Positions 1 through 7,032 of a stretch of DNA of 15,473 bases are shown here, in pieces (positions within the stretch are counted from its first letter, which is position 1; each line of letters starts with the position of its first letter). The DNA comes from Hydrogenimonas sp. Lineage in GTDB: Bacteria > Campylobacterota > Campylobacteria > Campylobacterales > Hydrogenimonadaceae. The translations under genes and the position numbers were made by a program. The notes below the pieces were generated by a model. It was given only the letters and a program-made list of their open reading frames with translations, searched no databases and was not told the DNA's origin. The DNA lies in assembly GCA_015494675.1 (NCBI GenBank), contig WGAW01000065.1, positions 1 to 15,473 on the forward strand, read 5' to 3'.

Positions 1-87
1 GACGATCAGGTTGCGATCGACCTGCTTTTTGAATCTGCGGTATGCTTCATCAAAAGACTCGTTTTCACGTACGACGATGCCAGGCAT
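1..87 (-). CDS. rpsU: 30S ribosomal protein S21, N-terminal part
   Basis: The first 29 codons of a minus-strand gene that leaves the window at base 1. The reading begins [19 protein letters not shown] and continues [10 protein letters not shown], which I recognise as the start of bacterial ribosomal protein S21, a small basic protein of the 30S platform that helps translation initiation. The start is fixed by an extended Shine-Dalgarno run (AAGGGGGTGAT on the minus strand, about bases 95-105), nearly the full anti-SD complement, as expected for a highly expressed ribosomal gene. It is transcribed away from nnr, with a palindromic element between them. The C-terminal half lies outside the window, so intactness cannot be judged. 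Confidence 0.93.
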   Translation of the reverse strand, partial: MPGIVVRENESFDEAYRRFKKQVDRNLIV

Positions 88-125
88 TCTGACATCACCC
101 CCTTCCGGTTTGAATTTGGACGCAA

Positions 126-131
126 ATTATA
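126..131 (-). promoter_or_regulatory. -10 box of the rpsU promoter
   Basis: On the minus strand the sequence reads TGCTATAAT, an extended -10 with a perfect TATAAT, 38 nt upstream of the rpsU ATG. No good TTGACA lies 16-18 bp further upstream, which is common for sigma-70 promoters in Campylobacterota. The predicted transcript has a leader of about 30 nt containing the strong ribosome binding site. Confidence 0.7.
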
Positions 132-171
132 GCATAGTTTTGCTATTATTTTGATACTATTTACCGAAATA

Positions 172-376
172 ATACCATTCCCAAATAAAAAGAGAACGAA
201 GCATTCGGTCGTCACCGCAGCGAGACCTGCGGGAGCGAGTCGAACGAAAGCCAGCCGAAAATCGCGCAGCGAAGCTGTTAGCGATTTTCAGGCTTTCGTC
301 GACGTCCCAAAGGGCGCGGAGCACTCGTCGAGCGAGGATGAGGACCGGGTGTTTCGTTTTCATTTGGGATTGGTAT
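172..376. repeat. 205-bp palindromic element with terminal inverted repeats (MITE-like)
   Basis: The ends are 15-bp inverted repeats matching at 14 of 15 positions: ATACCATTCCCAAAT at 172-186 and ATTTGGGATTGGTAT at 362-376. Similarity between arms continues inward (GAGAACGAA against TTCGTTTTC, and GGTC against GACC). The centre (245-298) is a strong hairpin: CGAAAGCC and CGAAAATCGC on the left pair with GCGATTTT and GGCTTTCG on the right, with a small CAGC-GAA-GCTG hairpin at the tip. No convincing protein is encoded: the open frames crossing it lack ribosome sites and recognisable sequence. It fills most of the space between divergent rpsU and nnr. It may be a non-autonomous mobile element or another dispersed structured repeat. 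No target-site duplication is obvious. Copy number elsewhere is unknown. Confidence 0.65.
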
Positions 377-379
377 AAC
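374..379 (+). promoter_or_regulatory. possible -10 box for nnr-purN at the right end of the palindromic element
   Basis: The last bases of the element plus flanking DNA read TGGTATAAC, an extended -10 box. Near-identical TGGTATAAT boxes occur just upstream of the htrA gene (5839-5847) and the transporter (9472-9480). It lies 45 bp before the nnr ATG, and no better promoter is visible in 377-423. No clear -35 is present. Confidence 0.45.
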
Positions 380-423
380 TCGAAAACGCCTGTCAAAGGG
401 CTCAGACCAACGAAGGGCTGCAT

Positions 424-1833
424 ATGCAAAAGATATTCGACGACTGCTACGCTCTGGATAGACGATGCTACGAAAAGTTCGACCTTACCGAAGATATACT
501 GATGGAGCACGCGGCAATGGGGCTGAAGCGGGCGGTAGAGAGGGCTGCGGGGCCGGGATCACATATTTTGATAGTATCCGGCCCCGGAAACAACGGTGCC
601 GACGGTATAGCACTCGCCCGACTCCTGCATGAAGATTATGAGATATCTCTATATCTGCCGTACGGTGCAAGATCGGAGATGTCCAAGATCCAGCTAAATC
701 GCGTACAGCAGATAGGACTCGACACCGTCAAAACCCTTCCCCTGAATGCCGACGTAATCGTAGATGCACTCTTCGGAGCCGGCTTCAGCAAACCTCTCGA
801 TATTGCCGGGATCGACCTGATCGACGCCCTAAACGGTATGGGCGGATACAAGATAGCGTGCGACATTCCGAGCGGAATAGATCCGCAGGGAGATCCGAAC
901 CCTATCGCCTTCAGAGCCGATATGACCGTTACCATGGGAGCACTGAAAAAGGCTCTATTCAGCGACTTCGCCAAACAGCACACGGGAGAGATAGAGGTCG
1001 TCGATCTGGGGGTGAGCAGAAAGCTCTACGAACACCACACCGATATATTCATGCTCGAAAAGAGAGACTTCAACCCGCCCGCAAGAGGCAACCCCGCATC
1101 CCACAAAGGCGACTACGGCCATCTGTGTGTCGTGGCCGGCAAGAAGAAGGGCGCCGCCATACTCTGCGGCTCTGCGGCGCTTCGCTTCGGAGCCGGGCTC
1201 GTGACGCTTCTGACGGACCATATTATCGAGAATATCCCCTACTCCCTGATGCAGGCGGGCGAACTGCCCGAAAACACTACCGCCGTGGCGATGGGAATGG
1301 GTATGGGTCTGGAGTACGACCCCATTATCGTCAAATCATCCATTATTCATAGCGACATTCCGGTACTGCTGGATGCCGATCTGTGCTACGTACCGTGGGT
1401 CGAAACGATTCTCAAAGAGTGCGGAAAAACGGTTATAACCCCCCACCCGAAAGAGTTTTCGGCACTTCTTAAAACCCTCGATATCGACGATGTGGACGTT
1501 TCGCAGATTCAGCGCGACAGATTCGGCTGGGCCAGGCGCTTTAGCGACGCCTACCCTGAAACGGTTCTGCTGCTCAAAGGGGCCAACACCCTAATCGCCC
1601 ACGAAGGTGCCGTATATGTAAACCCGCTCGGCACACCGGTGCTCTCACAGGCAGGCAGCGGAGATGTTCTAAGCGGTCTGATATCCTCTCTGCTAGCTCA
1701 AGGATACACTCCACTCAATGCGGCCATAAACGGCTCGCTGGCCCTGGCTATCGCAGCATCGCGCTATAAAGGCGCGGACTACAGCGCCGTAGCCGAAGAC
1801 CTGATAGAGGAGATCCGTTGGCTCGCACCGTAA
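424..1833 (+). CDS. nnr: bifunctional NAD(P)H-hydrate epimerase / ADP-dependent NAD(P)H-hydrate dehydratase
   Basis: A 469-residue YjeF-type fusion enzyme that repairs hydrated, redox-dead NADH and NADPH. The N-terminal YjeF_N domain (about 1-210) epimerises R- to S-NAD(P)HX. It carries GPGNNGADG at 53-61 and CDIPSGID at 146-153 with the expected catalytic Asp147. The C-terminal ribokinase-like domain (about 225-469) dehydrates S-NAD(P)HX using ADP. It has HKGDYGH at 228-234, TPHPKEF at 339-345 and GSGDVLSG at 411-418, where Asp414 is the probable catalytic residue. The length fits the two-domain bacterial family. The ATG has AAGGG six bases upstream. It overlaps purN by 16 bp, so the two are co-transcribed. 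The only nearby promoter candidate is at the edge of the upstream palindromic element. Confidence 0.93.
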   Translation: MQKIFDDCYALDRRCYEKFDLTEDILMEHAAMGLKRAVERAAGPGSHILIVSGPGNNGADGIALARLLHEDYEISLYLPYGARSEMSKIQLNRVQQIGLDTVKTLPLNADVIVDALFGAGFSKPLDIAGIDLIDALNGMGGYKIACDIPSGIDPQGDPNPIAFRADMTVTMGALKKALFSDFAKQHTGEIEVVDLGVSRKLYEHHTDIFMLEKRDFNPPARGNPASHKGDYGHLCVVAGKKKGAAILCGSAALRFGAGLVTLLTDHIIENIPYSLMQAGELPENTTAVAMGMGMGLEYDPIIVKSSIIHSDIPVLLDADLCYVPWVETILKECGKTVITPHPKEFSALLKTLDIDDVDVSQIQRDRFGWARRFSDAYPETVLLLKGANTLIAHEGAVYVNPLGTPVLSQAGSGDVLSGLISSLLAQGYTPLNAAINGSLALAIAASRYKGADYSAVAEDLIEEIRWLAP

Positions 1834-2402
1834 CCGTCGCCGTACTCTTCAGCGGCAGGGGAAGCAATCTCGAGAATCTCATCAAACGTCTCCACGGCAA
1901 AGATTTCGGCGACAAAAGAGTGGTGATCGCCCCCGTCTCCAACAGACCGGACGCCCCCGGCATAGAGCTTGCGAAAGCCCATGGCCTGGAGACCGCTGTC
2001 GTAGACCACAAAAGATTTCCGAATCGCGAGAGTTTCGACGAGGCCCTCGTATCCAGGCTCGATGAGATTTCGCCGGAGCTAGTTGTCATGGCAGGGTTCA
2101 TGCGTATCGTCACCGAGATCTTCACCTCCCGTATAGATGCTATAAACCTCCACCCCTCTCTTCTTCCTCTCTTTAAAGGCGCAAACGCTATCGAAGAGAG
2201 CTTCAGAAGCGGCATGAGGGTGGGCGGAGTGACGGTGCACCGGGTCGACTCCACTCTCGACGGCGGTAAGATACTGGACCAGAGGTGCGTCAGAATCGAG
2301 GAGGACGATACACTGGAGAGTTTCAGAGAGAAGATTCATAAGACGGAGCATGAGCTGCTGCCGGATGTAATCGCGAAACTGCTCAGGCTTTCGGAGCGGT
2401 AG
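1818..2402 (+). CDS. purN: phosphoribosylglycinamide formyltransferase
   Basis: A 194-residue GAR transformylase, the folate-dependent step of purine synthesis that moves a formyl group from 10-formyl-THF to GAR. Visible family marks are the phosphate-binding GRGSN at 13-17, MAGFMRI at 91-97, NLHPSLLP at 110-117 holding catalytic Asn110 and His112, and the STLDGG loop with catalytic Asp148. Length matches the family. The chosen start is TTG at 1818, inside the end of nnr, preceded by GAGGAG at 1807-1812 with normal spacing; no in-frame ATG gives a full N-terminus. The 16-bp overlap implies translational coupling. Its TAG stop forms part of a hairpin shared with convergent rmuC. Confidence 0.94.
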   Translation: MARTVTVAVLFSGRGSNLENLIKRLHGKDFGDKRVVIAPVSNRPDAPGIELAKAHGLETAVVDHKRFPNRESFDEALVSRLDEISPELVVMAGFMRIVTEIFTSRIDAINLHPSLLPLFKGANAIEESFRSGMRVGGVTVHRVDSTLDGGKILDQRCVRIEEDDTLESFREKIHKTEHELLPDVIAKLLRLSER

Positions 2403-2441
2403 TAGGCCTCTATCGGCTCAAAAGCCGGGTTGCTACCGCTC
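2394..2441. terminator. bidirectional hairpin between convergent purN and rmuC
   Basis: GAGCGGTAG at 2394-2402 is perfectly complementary to CTACCGCTC at 2433-2441, giving a 9-bp outer stem. Inside is a second hairpin, CGGCT (2414-2418) with AGCCG (2423-2427) around a CAAA loop. The outer arms contain the last codons and TAG stops of purN (2400-2402) and rmuC (2435-2433, minus), so the two stop codons pair with each other. The plus-strand side is followed by only a short CTTT, so efficiency as an intrinsic terminator is uncertain. Confidence 0.5.
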
Positions 2442-3917
2442 TTTCGGCTCCTGCTGAGCGGATAGAAGCGGCTCGGCCGAAGAGCCCGCGGAGTCGGCAA
2501 GCTTTTTGGGCATGCTCTTGGTGGCCCGCGCGCCGAGCTCGTGTAGCTCCTCGACCCTTTTTACGATATTTCCTTTTCCTTCGGTAAGCTTTCTCCAGGC
2601 TCCGTCGTAAGTTTTGCGCACCGTCTCGATCTGCTTTCCTATCTTTTCGAGATCTTCGGCGAAGCCTACGAATTTGTCATAGAGCGCTCCCGCTTTTTTC
2701 GCTATCTCCATGGCGTTTCTGTTCTGCCTCTCATGCCTCCACGTGTTCTCTACCGCCCTGAGCGCCACCAGAAGGGTGGTGGGGCTTACAAGCACGATCT
2801 TTTTGGAGAATGCCCTGTCGTAAAGGGCCGGGTCCGTCTGTAGAGCCAGCATCAACGCCCCTTCGATAGGCATAAACATAAATATGAAATCGAGCGTATT
2901 TACACCTTCAAGCGACCCGTAGCTCTTTTCACTCAGCCTCTCTATATGGCTCTTCACCGCATCGAGGTGGAGTTTCGCGTAATGTTTTTTTCGCTCCTCG
3001 TCCTCTTCGTTTACGTAGCGTTCGTAAGCCACGAGAGAGGTTTTGGCATCTACTATGATATCTCTGCCCCCCGGAAGGTGTATTACGACATCGGGGCGGA
3101 ATCGGCGGTTATCGCCGTCTTGAAGGCTCACTTCACGCTCATACTCCTCACCCTCGCGCAGACCGGAAGCTTCAAGAACCCTCTCCAGCACCATCTCGCC
3201 CCAGATACCCTGCCGCTTGCTCTCCCCTTTGAGAGCTCTGGTGAGATTGACCGCATCCTCTCCAATCTTTCTGTTCAACTCCTTGAGCGTCTTGATCTCG
3301 TTGAGAAGGGCGGCCATCTCTCTCGTCTCTTCCGTATGGACCTGCTCTATCCGCTTTTTGAACTCGCTCACCTGCATCTGAAGAGGCTTTAGAATCTGCT
3401 CCACCCCCTCTTTGGAGACGCTCCCGAAATAGCGGCTGTTCTCCTCCATTACCTGCGCAGCGAGCAGCTTGAACTCTTTTCGCATCGACTCCCGCGCCTC
3501 CTTGAGCTCCGCCATACTCCTGGCGGCCTGTTTGCGCTCACTCTCAAGAAGAGTCACGGTCTCGCTAAGCTCCTTCTCCAGGGCCAGATTGTGCGATCTT
3601 GCACTCTCCAGCATCTCTTCCAGTGCTCTGTTTTCAGACTCCAAAGCCGAAAGCCGCTGAAGCCGCTCTTTGAGGGATGCGTTTTCTATTCTGCTCGAGT
3701 TGAGACTCTCTTCAACATTTTGAGCCCTCTCTCTCGTTACGGTCAGACTCGTTTCGAGCTCTTCGATCTTCTCCCGCGCATCCCTCTTCAGCCTCTCGAT
3801 CCGTTCGCTATATCTACCTGCAGAGGAGCGAAGTATAAAAAAGGCGATCAAACCCGCAGCGGCAGCTCCTGTTGCGGCAGCCGCCGAAAGATATATCCAT
3901 AAGAGTGGAATCTGCAT
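2433..3917 (-). CDS. rmuC: DNA recombination protein RmuC homolog
   Basis: A 494-residue protein of the RmuC family, named for limiting inversions at short inverted repeats; its biochemical activity is poorly defined and a nuclease-like fold has been proposed. The N-terminus (about 5-30) is an Ala-rich hydrophobic anchor, followed by a long charged coiled coil (about 33-160, rich in Glu, Arg and Leu). The conserved RmuC core covers about 225-450, with RQGIWGEMVLERVLEASGL, RFRPDVVIHLPGG, DIIVDAKTSLVAYERY, FMFMPIEGA and LVSPTTLLVALR. The start has AGGAG on the minus strand at about 3926-3930. Directly upstream on the same strand is another anchored coiled-coil protein (4027-4506), 109 bp away, possibly a functional partner. 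The last 30 residues are low in conservation. Confidence 0.93.
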   Translation of the reverse strand: MQIPLLWIYLSAAAATGAAAAGLIAFFILRSSAGRYSERIERLKRDAREKIEELETSLTVTRERAQNVEESLNSSRIENASLKERLQRLSALESENRALEEMLESARSHNLALEKELSETVTLLESERKQAARSMAELKEARESMRKEFKLLAAQVMEENSRYFGSVSKEGVEQILKPLQMQVSEFKKRIEQVHTEETREMAALLNEIKTLKELNRKIGEDAVNLTRALKGESKRQGIWGEMVLERVLEASGLREGEEYEREVSLQDGDNRRFRPDVVIHLPGGRDIIVDAKTSLVAYERYVNEEDEERKKHYAKLHLDAVKSHIERLSEKSYGSLEGVNTLDFIFMFMPIEGALMLALQTDPALYDRAFSKKIVLVSPTTLLVALRAVENTWRHERQNRNAMEIAKKAGALYDKFVGFAEDLEKIGKQIETVRKTYDGAWRKLTEGKGNIVKRVEELHELGARATKSMPKKLADSAGSSAEPLLSAQQEPKER

Positions 3918-4026
3918 TGTTCGGGCTCCTTATGTTCGGATCCTTTACGCATCAAGCGCCGTACGTCCGAAATTGCAAAATCGATAATCTGAAAGTTGTT
4001 TTTTTTCGGAAGGAGAGTTTCGAAGA

Positions 4027-4506
4027 TCAGCCTCTGTTTTGCATGCTCTGTTTGGCCAGAGTCTGCACCTCTTTGAGAATTTCCCTTTTTGTCTCCATTA
4101 TGAGCTCGAGCTGCTTCTCCACACTTTCGGCTTCGGCCGCCATCTGCGCTTCGAGCTTGGCCACCAGTGCCTCCAGCTCCGCTATCCGCTCGTTCAGATG
4201 CTTGTTTACCGTCTTTTCGTGCTCAAGTTCGCGCCTGACGTCGCCGATATATTTTATGCGCTCAAGGAGAGCCGCTTTTTCGACGTTCTCCTGGTTCAGG
4301 GTGGCTTCAAGCTCTTTGAACTTCTTCTTCAGAGGACGAAGCTCCTGCTCCATCTCCTCGTTCGCCTGCAGCAGTTCATCCACCTCCACCTGATACATCG
4401 CCTCTTTTCTTTCGGCCTTGCTGCGTGCGAGCACGTATCCTCCGACAAAGGCTATAACCGCACCTGCTCCCATGCCCAATAGCAAAAAAATCATCTCTTT
4501 GTTCAT
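4027..4506 (-). CDS. membrane-anchored coiled-coil protein, function unknown
   Basis: 159 residues with no family I recognise. The first 27 residues hold one glycine-rich transmembrane segment (about 5-27, GMGAGAVIAFVGGYVLA), followed by a positive ARSKAERK stretch that suggests the rest is cytoplasmic. Residues about 38-150 are almost all charged heptad-like sequence (for example KKKFKELEATLNQE and ERIAELEALVAKLEAQ), a long coiled coil. The layout copies the N-terminal half of RmuC, encoded 109 bp downstream on the same strand. No strong ribosome site is visible before the ATG (GGGAAAC at best). It could be a structural or scaffold protein; a role with RmuC is inference from position and shape only. 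Confidence 0.8.
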   Translation of the reverse strand: MNKEMIFLLLGMGAGAVIAFVGGYVLARSKAERKEAMYQVEVDELLQANEEMEQELRPLKKKFKELEATLNQENVEKAALLERIKYIGDVRRELEHEKTVNKHLNERIAELEALVAKLEAQMAAEAESVEKQLELIMETKREILKEVQTLAKQSMQNRG

Positions 4507-4540
4507 AGACTGTTTCCCGGTAAACTTTAGCTTGCGTCAT

Positions 4541-4546
4541 ATTTTA
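4541..4546 (-). promoter_or_regulatory. probable -10 box for the coiled-coil gene (and perhaps rmuC)
   Basis: The minus strand reads TGATAAAAT, an extended -10 (TAAAAT) 35 nt upstream of the 4506 start, in AT-rich DNA between divergent genes. No convincing -35 is seen. Confidence 0.4.
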
Positions 4547-4581
4547 TCATAATTATTTCATCTGTCGATATTAATCTGCAC

Positions 4582-4612
4582 TTCCGGTTCCGCAGCACCC
4601 GACGGAACGGAA
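4582..4612 (+). promoter_or_regulatory. imperfect palindrome / leader hairpin before the WYL regulator gene
   Basis: TTCCGGTTCCG (4582-4592) and CGGAACGGAA (4603-4612) are inverted repeats: six perfect pairs, one bulged G and four more pairs around a 10-nt loop (CAGCACCCGA). It ends 7 nt before the GGGG that probably serves as ribosome binding site (4620-4623). The loop ACCC could pair with that GGGT. It may be an operator for the regulator itself, a leader RNA hairpin, or both. There is no experimental support. Confidence 0.4.
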
Positions 4613-4629
4613 TATGCTTGGGGTCCGGC

Positions 4630-5556
4630 ATGAACAGATCGCACGACTACGACAAAATTCTTACACGTCTGACCACAATATTACAGCGCCTTTACGAGGG
4701 GGAGTCGCTGAGCGTGAGCGAGCTTGCCGAAGAGTTCAACGTATCCGCAAAAACGATCCAGAGGGACTTCAACGAGAGACTGGTGCGGTTTCCGATACAA
4801 AAATGCGGGCGCAGGTGGCGTATGATGGAGGGATTTAGAATCGAAAAGATCACCGATCTTGAAAACAGTCTTACCCTCGAAATCCTCGAAACGGTGGCTA
4901 AAGGGTTTGGAAGCGAGTTTTCACGGCGCTCGAACACTCTTCTTTCGAAGCTGAAAAACAGAAGCGCCTCCCCCATAATCTCATATGTGAGCTTCGAAGA
5001 TATCTCCGGTCACGAGGAGCTCTTCAAGCAGCTTGAAGAGTCTATAGTCTCGTCTGTTGCCATAAGCTTCACCTACCACGACAAACTCCGCTCCGCCCAT
5101 CCCTACAGAATAGTCAACTTCGACGGCTACTGGTATCTTCTGGCCGGAGAGGGAGAGAGAGTGAAAAAGTTCCATATACCGGAAATAGCCGATCTGAAAG
5201 TCACAAACGAGCGTTTCAACGCCGATTCGAAACTGAAAGAGCGGCTGGAGCTGGCGCTCAACGCCTGGTTCGACCCCGATGCCGAACCTTTTACGCTTCA
5301 CCTTGCGGCAGCGGACACCATAGTCAAATATCTGAAAAGAAGACCCCTGAGCCCGACCCAGACGATCGAAGCGCACGGTGAAGGCTCCGTCGCGATCATA
5401 TCGCTGAAGGTGTCGTGCAAAGAGGAGGCGCTGGCGCTTCTTAAGCCGTGGATACCCGACATAGCCGTCATATCGCCCCCCGAAATAAAAGATGCCTTCG
5501 AAGATCTGCTAAAAAGAGGACTCGAATTTCAAACCGGACACGACGTGTTCCGATAG
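4630..5556 (+). CDS. WYL-domain transcriptional regulator with N-terminal HTH
   Basis: About 308 residues. The N-terminal part is a DeoR/HTH_11-like winged helix: LYEGESLSVSELAEEFNVS followed by AKTIQRDF is a classic helix-turn-helix, with the wing FPIQKCGRRWRM after it. The middle domain matches the WYL fold, with FTYHDKLRSAHPYRIVNFDG followed by YWYLLAGEGE and KKFHIPEI; WYL domains bind ligands, often nucleic acid or nucleotides. A WCX-like C-terminal region follows (about 220-308). ATG 4630 is preferred because GGGG lies 6 nt upstream; a TTG at 4618 would add four residues. The gene stands alone, divergent from the coiled-coil gene, with a palindrome in its leader. The target is not known; many family members regulate themselves or neighbours, and some regulate defence or DNA-damage genes. 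Confidence 0.88.
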   Translation: MNRSHDYDKILTRLTTILQRLYEGESLSVSELAEEFNVSAKTIQRDFNERLVRFPIQKCGRRWRMMEGFRIEKITDLENSLTLEILETVAKGFGSEFSRRSNTLLSKLKNRSASPIISYVSFEDISGHEELFKQLEESIVSSVAISFTYHDKLRSAHPYRIVNFDGYWYLLAGEGERVKKFHIPEIADLKVTNERFNADSKLKERLELALNAWFDPDAEPFTLHLAAADTIVKYLKRRPLSPTQTIEAHGEGSVAIISLKVSCKEEALALLKPWIPDIAVISPPEIKDAFEDLLKRGLEFQTGHDVFR

Positions 5557-5597
5557 GTTTGCGATCATCTCACCATCTAACCCTACAGGAGATGGAA

Positions 5598-5846
5598 ATG
5601 AGAAATCGGCTCTACAAAACCGCAATTCCCTGGACCCTCTTTGCGGCGGCATTTTTGGTGCCTCACCTATTTCTGCTCTTTATCCCTTTCGCGGCTATAA
5701 CGGCGATTAGGGTTTTTGTCGACGAATATGGAGAAATTTTCGTGTATTGGAAAGAGAGGTTTCGGCTCTCTTTGCGCCTACGCAAGAGAGGGTGCCTGCC
5801 AAAAATTGAACCCTCACCTCTAAAAGCGGCGGCCGAAATGGTATAA
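5598..5846 (+). CDS. small membrane protein, function unknown
   Basis: 82 residues, beginning MRNRLYKTAIPWTLF. One strongly hydrophobic segment (about 10-38, FAAAFLVPHLFLLFIPFAAITAI) could form one long or two tight membrane passes. It is followed by a basic amphipathic stretch (YWKERFRLSLRLRKRG) likely at the cytoplasmic face. ATG 5598 is chosen over ATG 5592 because AGGAG (5587-5591) is 6 nt away; a longer upstream frame from 5448 only overlaps the regulator gene and is not credible. CCATCT (5572-5577) can pair with AGATGG (5590-5595), partly hiding the ribosome site. It lies 41 bp after the WYL gene and its stop sits in the -10 box of htrA. No family recognised. Confidence 0.65.
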   Translation: MRNRLYKTAIPWTLFAAAFLVPHLFLLFIPFAAITAIRVFVDEYGEIFVYWKERFRLSLRLRKRGCLPKIEPSPLKAAAEMV

Positions 5847-5847
5847 T
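5842..5847 (+). promoter_or_regulatory. -10 box of the htrA operon promoter
   Basis: TGGTATAAT at 5839-5847 is an extended consensus -10, 51 bp before the htrA ATG. It overlaps the TAA stop (5844-5846) of the preceding small gene. The -35 region shows no clear TTGACA. The transcript would have a leader of roughly 45 nt containing AGGAGG. Confidence 0.65.
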
Positions 5848-5898
5848 GAAAAAGATTTCGCGACATCCGAACAAAGCGATAGGAGGATAAAGAGCTCC

Positions 5899-7032
5899 AT
5901 GGAAGAGAGGTTCATCAGACGACTCGCCGCCATAAGCTTGGCCGTGATGGTGCTAATGCTCTTTTGGCAGGCGCTTCCATGGATCGGAGAATTCATTCTG
6001 GCGCAACAGGCGGAGCCTCGCCCGGTAACACCCAGAGGCGATCTGTCCGAAGAGGAAAAAGCTACGATCGAGCTCTTCGAGAGGACCAAAGATTCGGTTG
6101 TGTACATAGCCACAAGTCAGGCGGTGATAGACCCGTGGTCCAGAAATATCTACAACATCCCCCGCGGCACCGGCTCGGGTATAGTATGGGACGGGGCGGG
6201 CCACATAGTGACAAACTACCATGTAATAGCAGGAGCTAGCGAGGCGAGGGTGAGGCTCAGCGACGGCCGCGACTACCATGCCGTGCTTATAGGCGCTTCA
6301 CCCGCTCACGATCTTGCCGTGCTTCGCATAAACGTTCCGATAAGGAGGCCGCAGCCGGTGATGATAGGTACGAGCAGCGATCTGAAAGTGGGGCAGAAGA
6401 CCTTCGCCATAGGGAACCCTTTCGGTCTCGACTGGACTTTGACCACGGGCATAGTTTCGGCACTGGAGCGCTCCATGACCGAATCGAACGGCGCCCGAAT
6501 ACGAAACCTGATACAGACGGATGCGGCTATCAACCCGGGAAATTCCGGAGGACCGCTGCTTGACAGCGCGGGGAGGCTCATAGGTGTCAACACCGCCATA
6601 TTCAGTCCGTCGGGGGCGTATGCAGGTATAGGTTTTGCGATTCCGGTAGATACCGTAAACAAAATAGTCCCGAAGCTCATAGCCTACGGCAAGTATCTCG
6701 AACCGTCGTTGGGGATAGAGACGGACGATCGCATAAACCGCATAGCACAGGCCAGACTCGGCTTCGACGGCGTGATGGTTCTTCGTACAATCCCCGGAAG
6801 TTACGCGGAAAAGGCCGGGCTAAGGGGTGTCACACTCTATCCTGACGGCTCTTTCGACCCCGGCGATATCATTATTTCCGTAGACGGGAAACCGGTCCAC
6901 TCCCCCAAAGATATCGAAGAGATACTTGAAACTCACGAAGTCGGCGAGGCCGTTACCGTGGAGATAAGCAGAGACGGAAGAGTGCTGAAAATGAGATTGA
7001 TACTCGAACCGTCATATGAGGAGGAGGGATGA
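5899..7032 (+). CDS. membrane-anchored trypsin-like serine protease with one PDZ domain (HtrA/Deg, S1C family)
   Basis: 377 residues. An N-terminal hydrophobic segment (about 9-30) is an uncleaved anchor or signal; no clear signal-peptidase site is seen, so the protease probably faces the periplasm attached to the inner membrane, as in DegS. The trypsin fold (about 55-260) has the full triad: His108 in TNYHVI, Asp138 in AHDLAVL and Ser216 in GNSGGP. The loop AIGNPFGLDWTLTTGIVS is typical of S1C proteases. One PDZ domain follows (about 268-372, with PGDIIISVDGKPV). Deg proteases remove or sense misfolded envelope proteins. AGGAGG lies 12 nt upstream of the ATG. It overlaps the next gene by 4 bp (ATGA). 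The single PDZ and anchor are DegS-like, but no RseA/sigma-E partner is in view, so a degQ or degS symbol is not assigned. Confidence 0.93.
   Translation: MEERFIRRLAAISLAVMVLMLFWQALPWIGEFILAQQAEPRPVTPRGDLSEEEKATIELFERTKDSVVYIATSQAVIDPWSRNIYNIPRGTGSGIVWDGAGHIVTNYHVIAGASEARVRLSDGRDYHAVLIGASPAHDLAVLRINVPIRRPQPVMIGTSSDLKVGQKTFAIGNPFGLDWTLTTGIVSALERSMTESNGARIRNLIQTDAAINPGNSGGPLLDSAGRLIGVNTAIFSPSGAYAGIGFAIPVDTVNKIVPKLIAYGKYLEPSLGIETDDRINRIAQARLGFDGVMVLRTIPGSYAEKAGLRGVTLYPDGSFDPGDIIISVDGKPVHSPKDIEEILETHEVGEAVTVEISRDGRVLKMRLILEPSYEEEG

Noticed and set aside
151..510. Open frames within the palindromic element
   Set aside because: They cross inverted-repeat arms and, on the minus strand, the start of nnr. 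There is no ribosome site, and composition reflects repeat sequence rather than protein.
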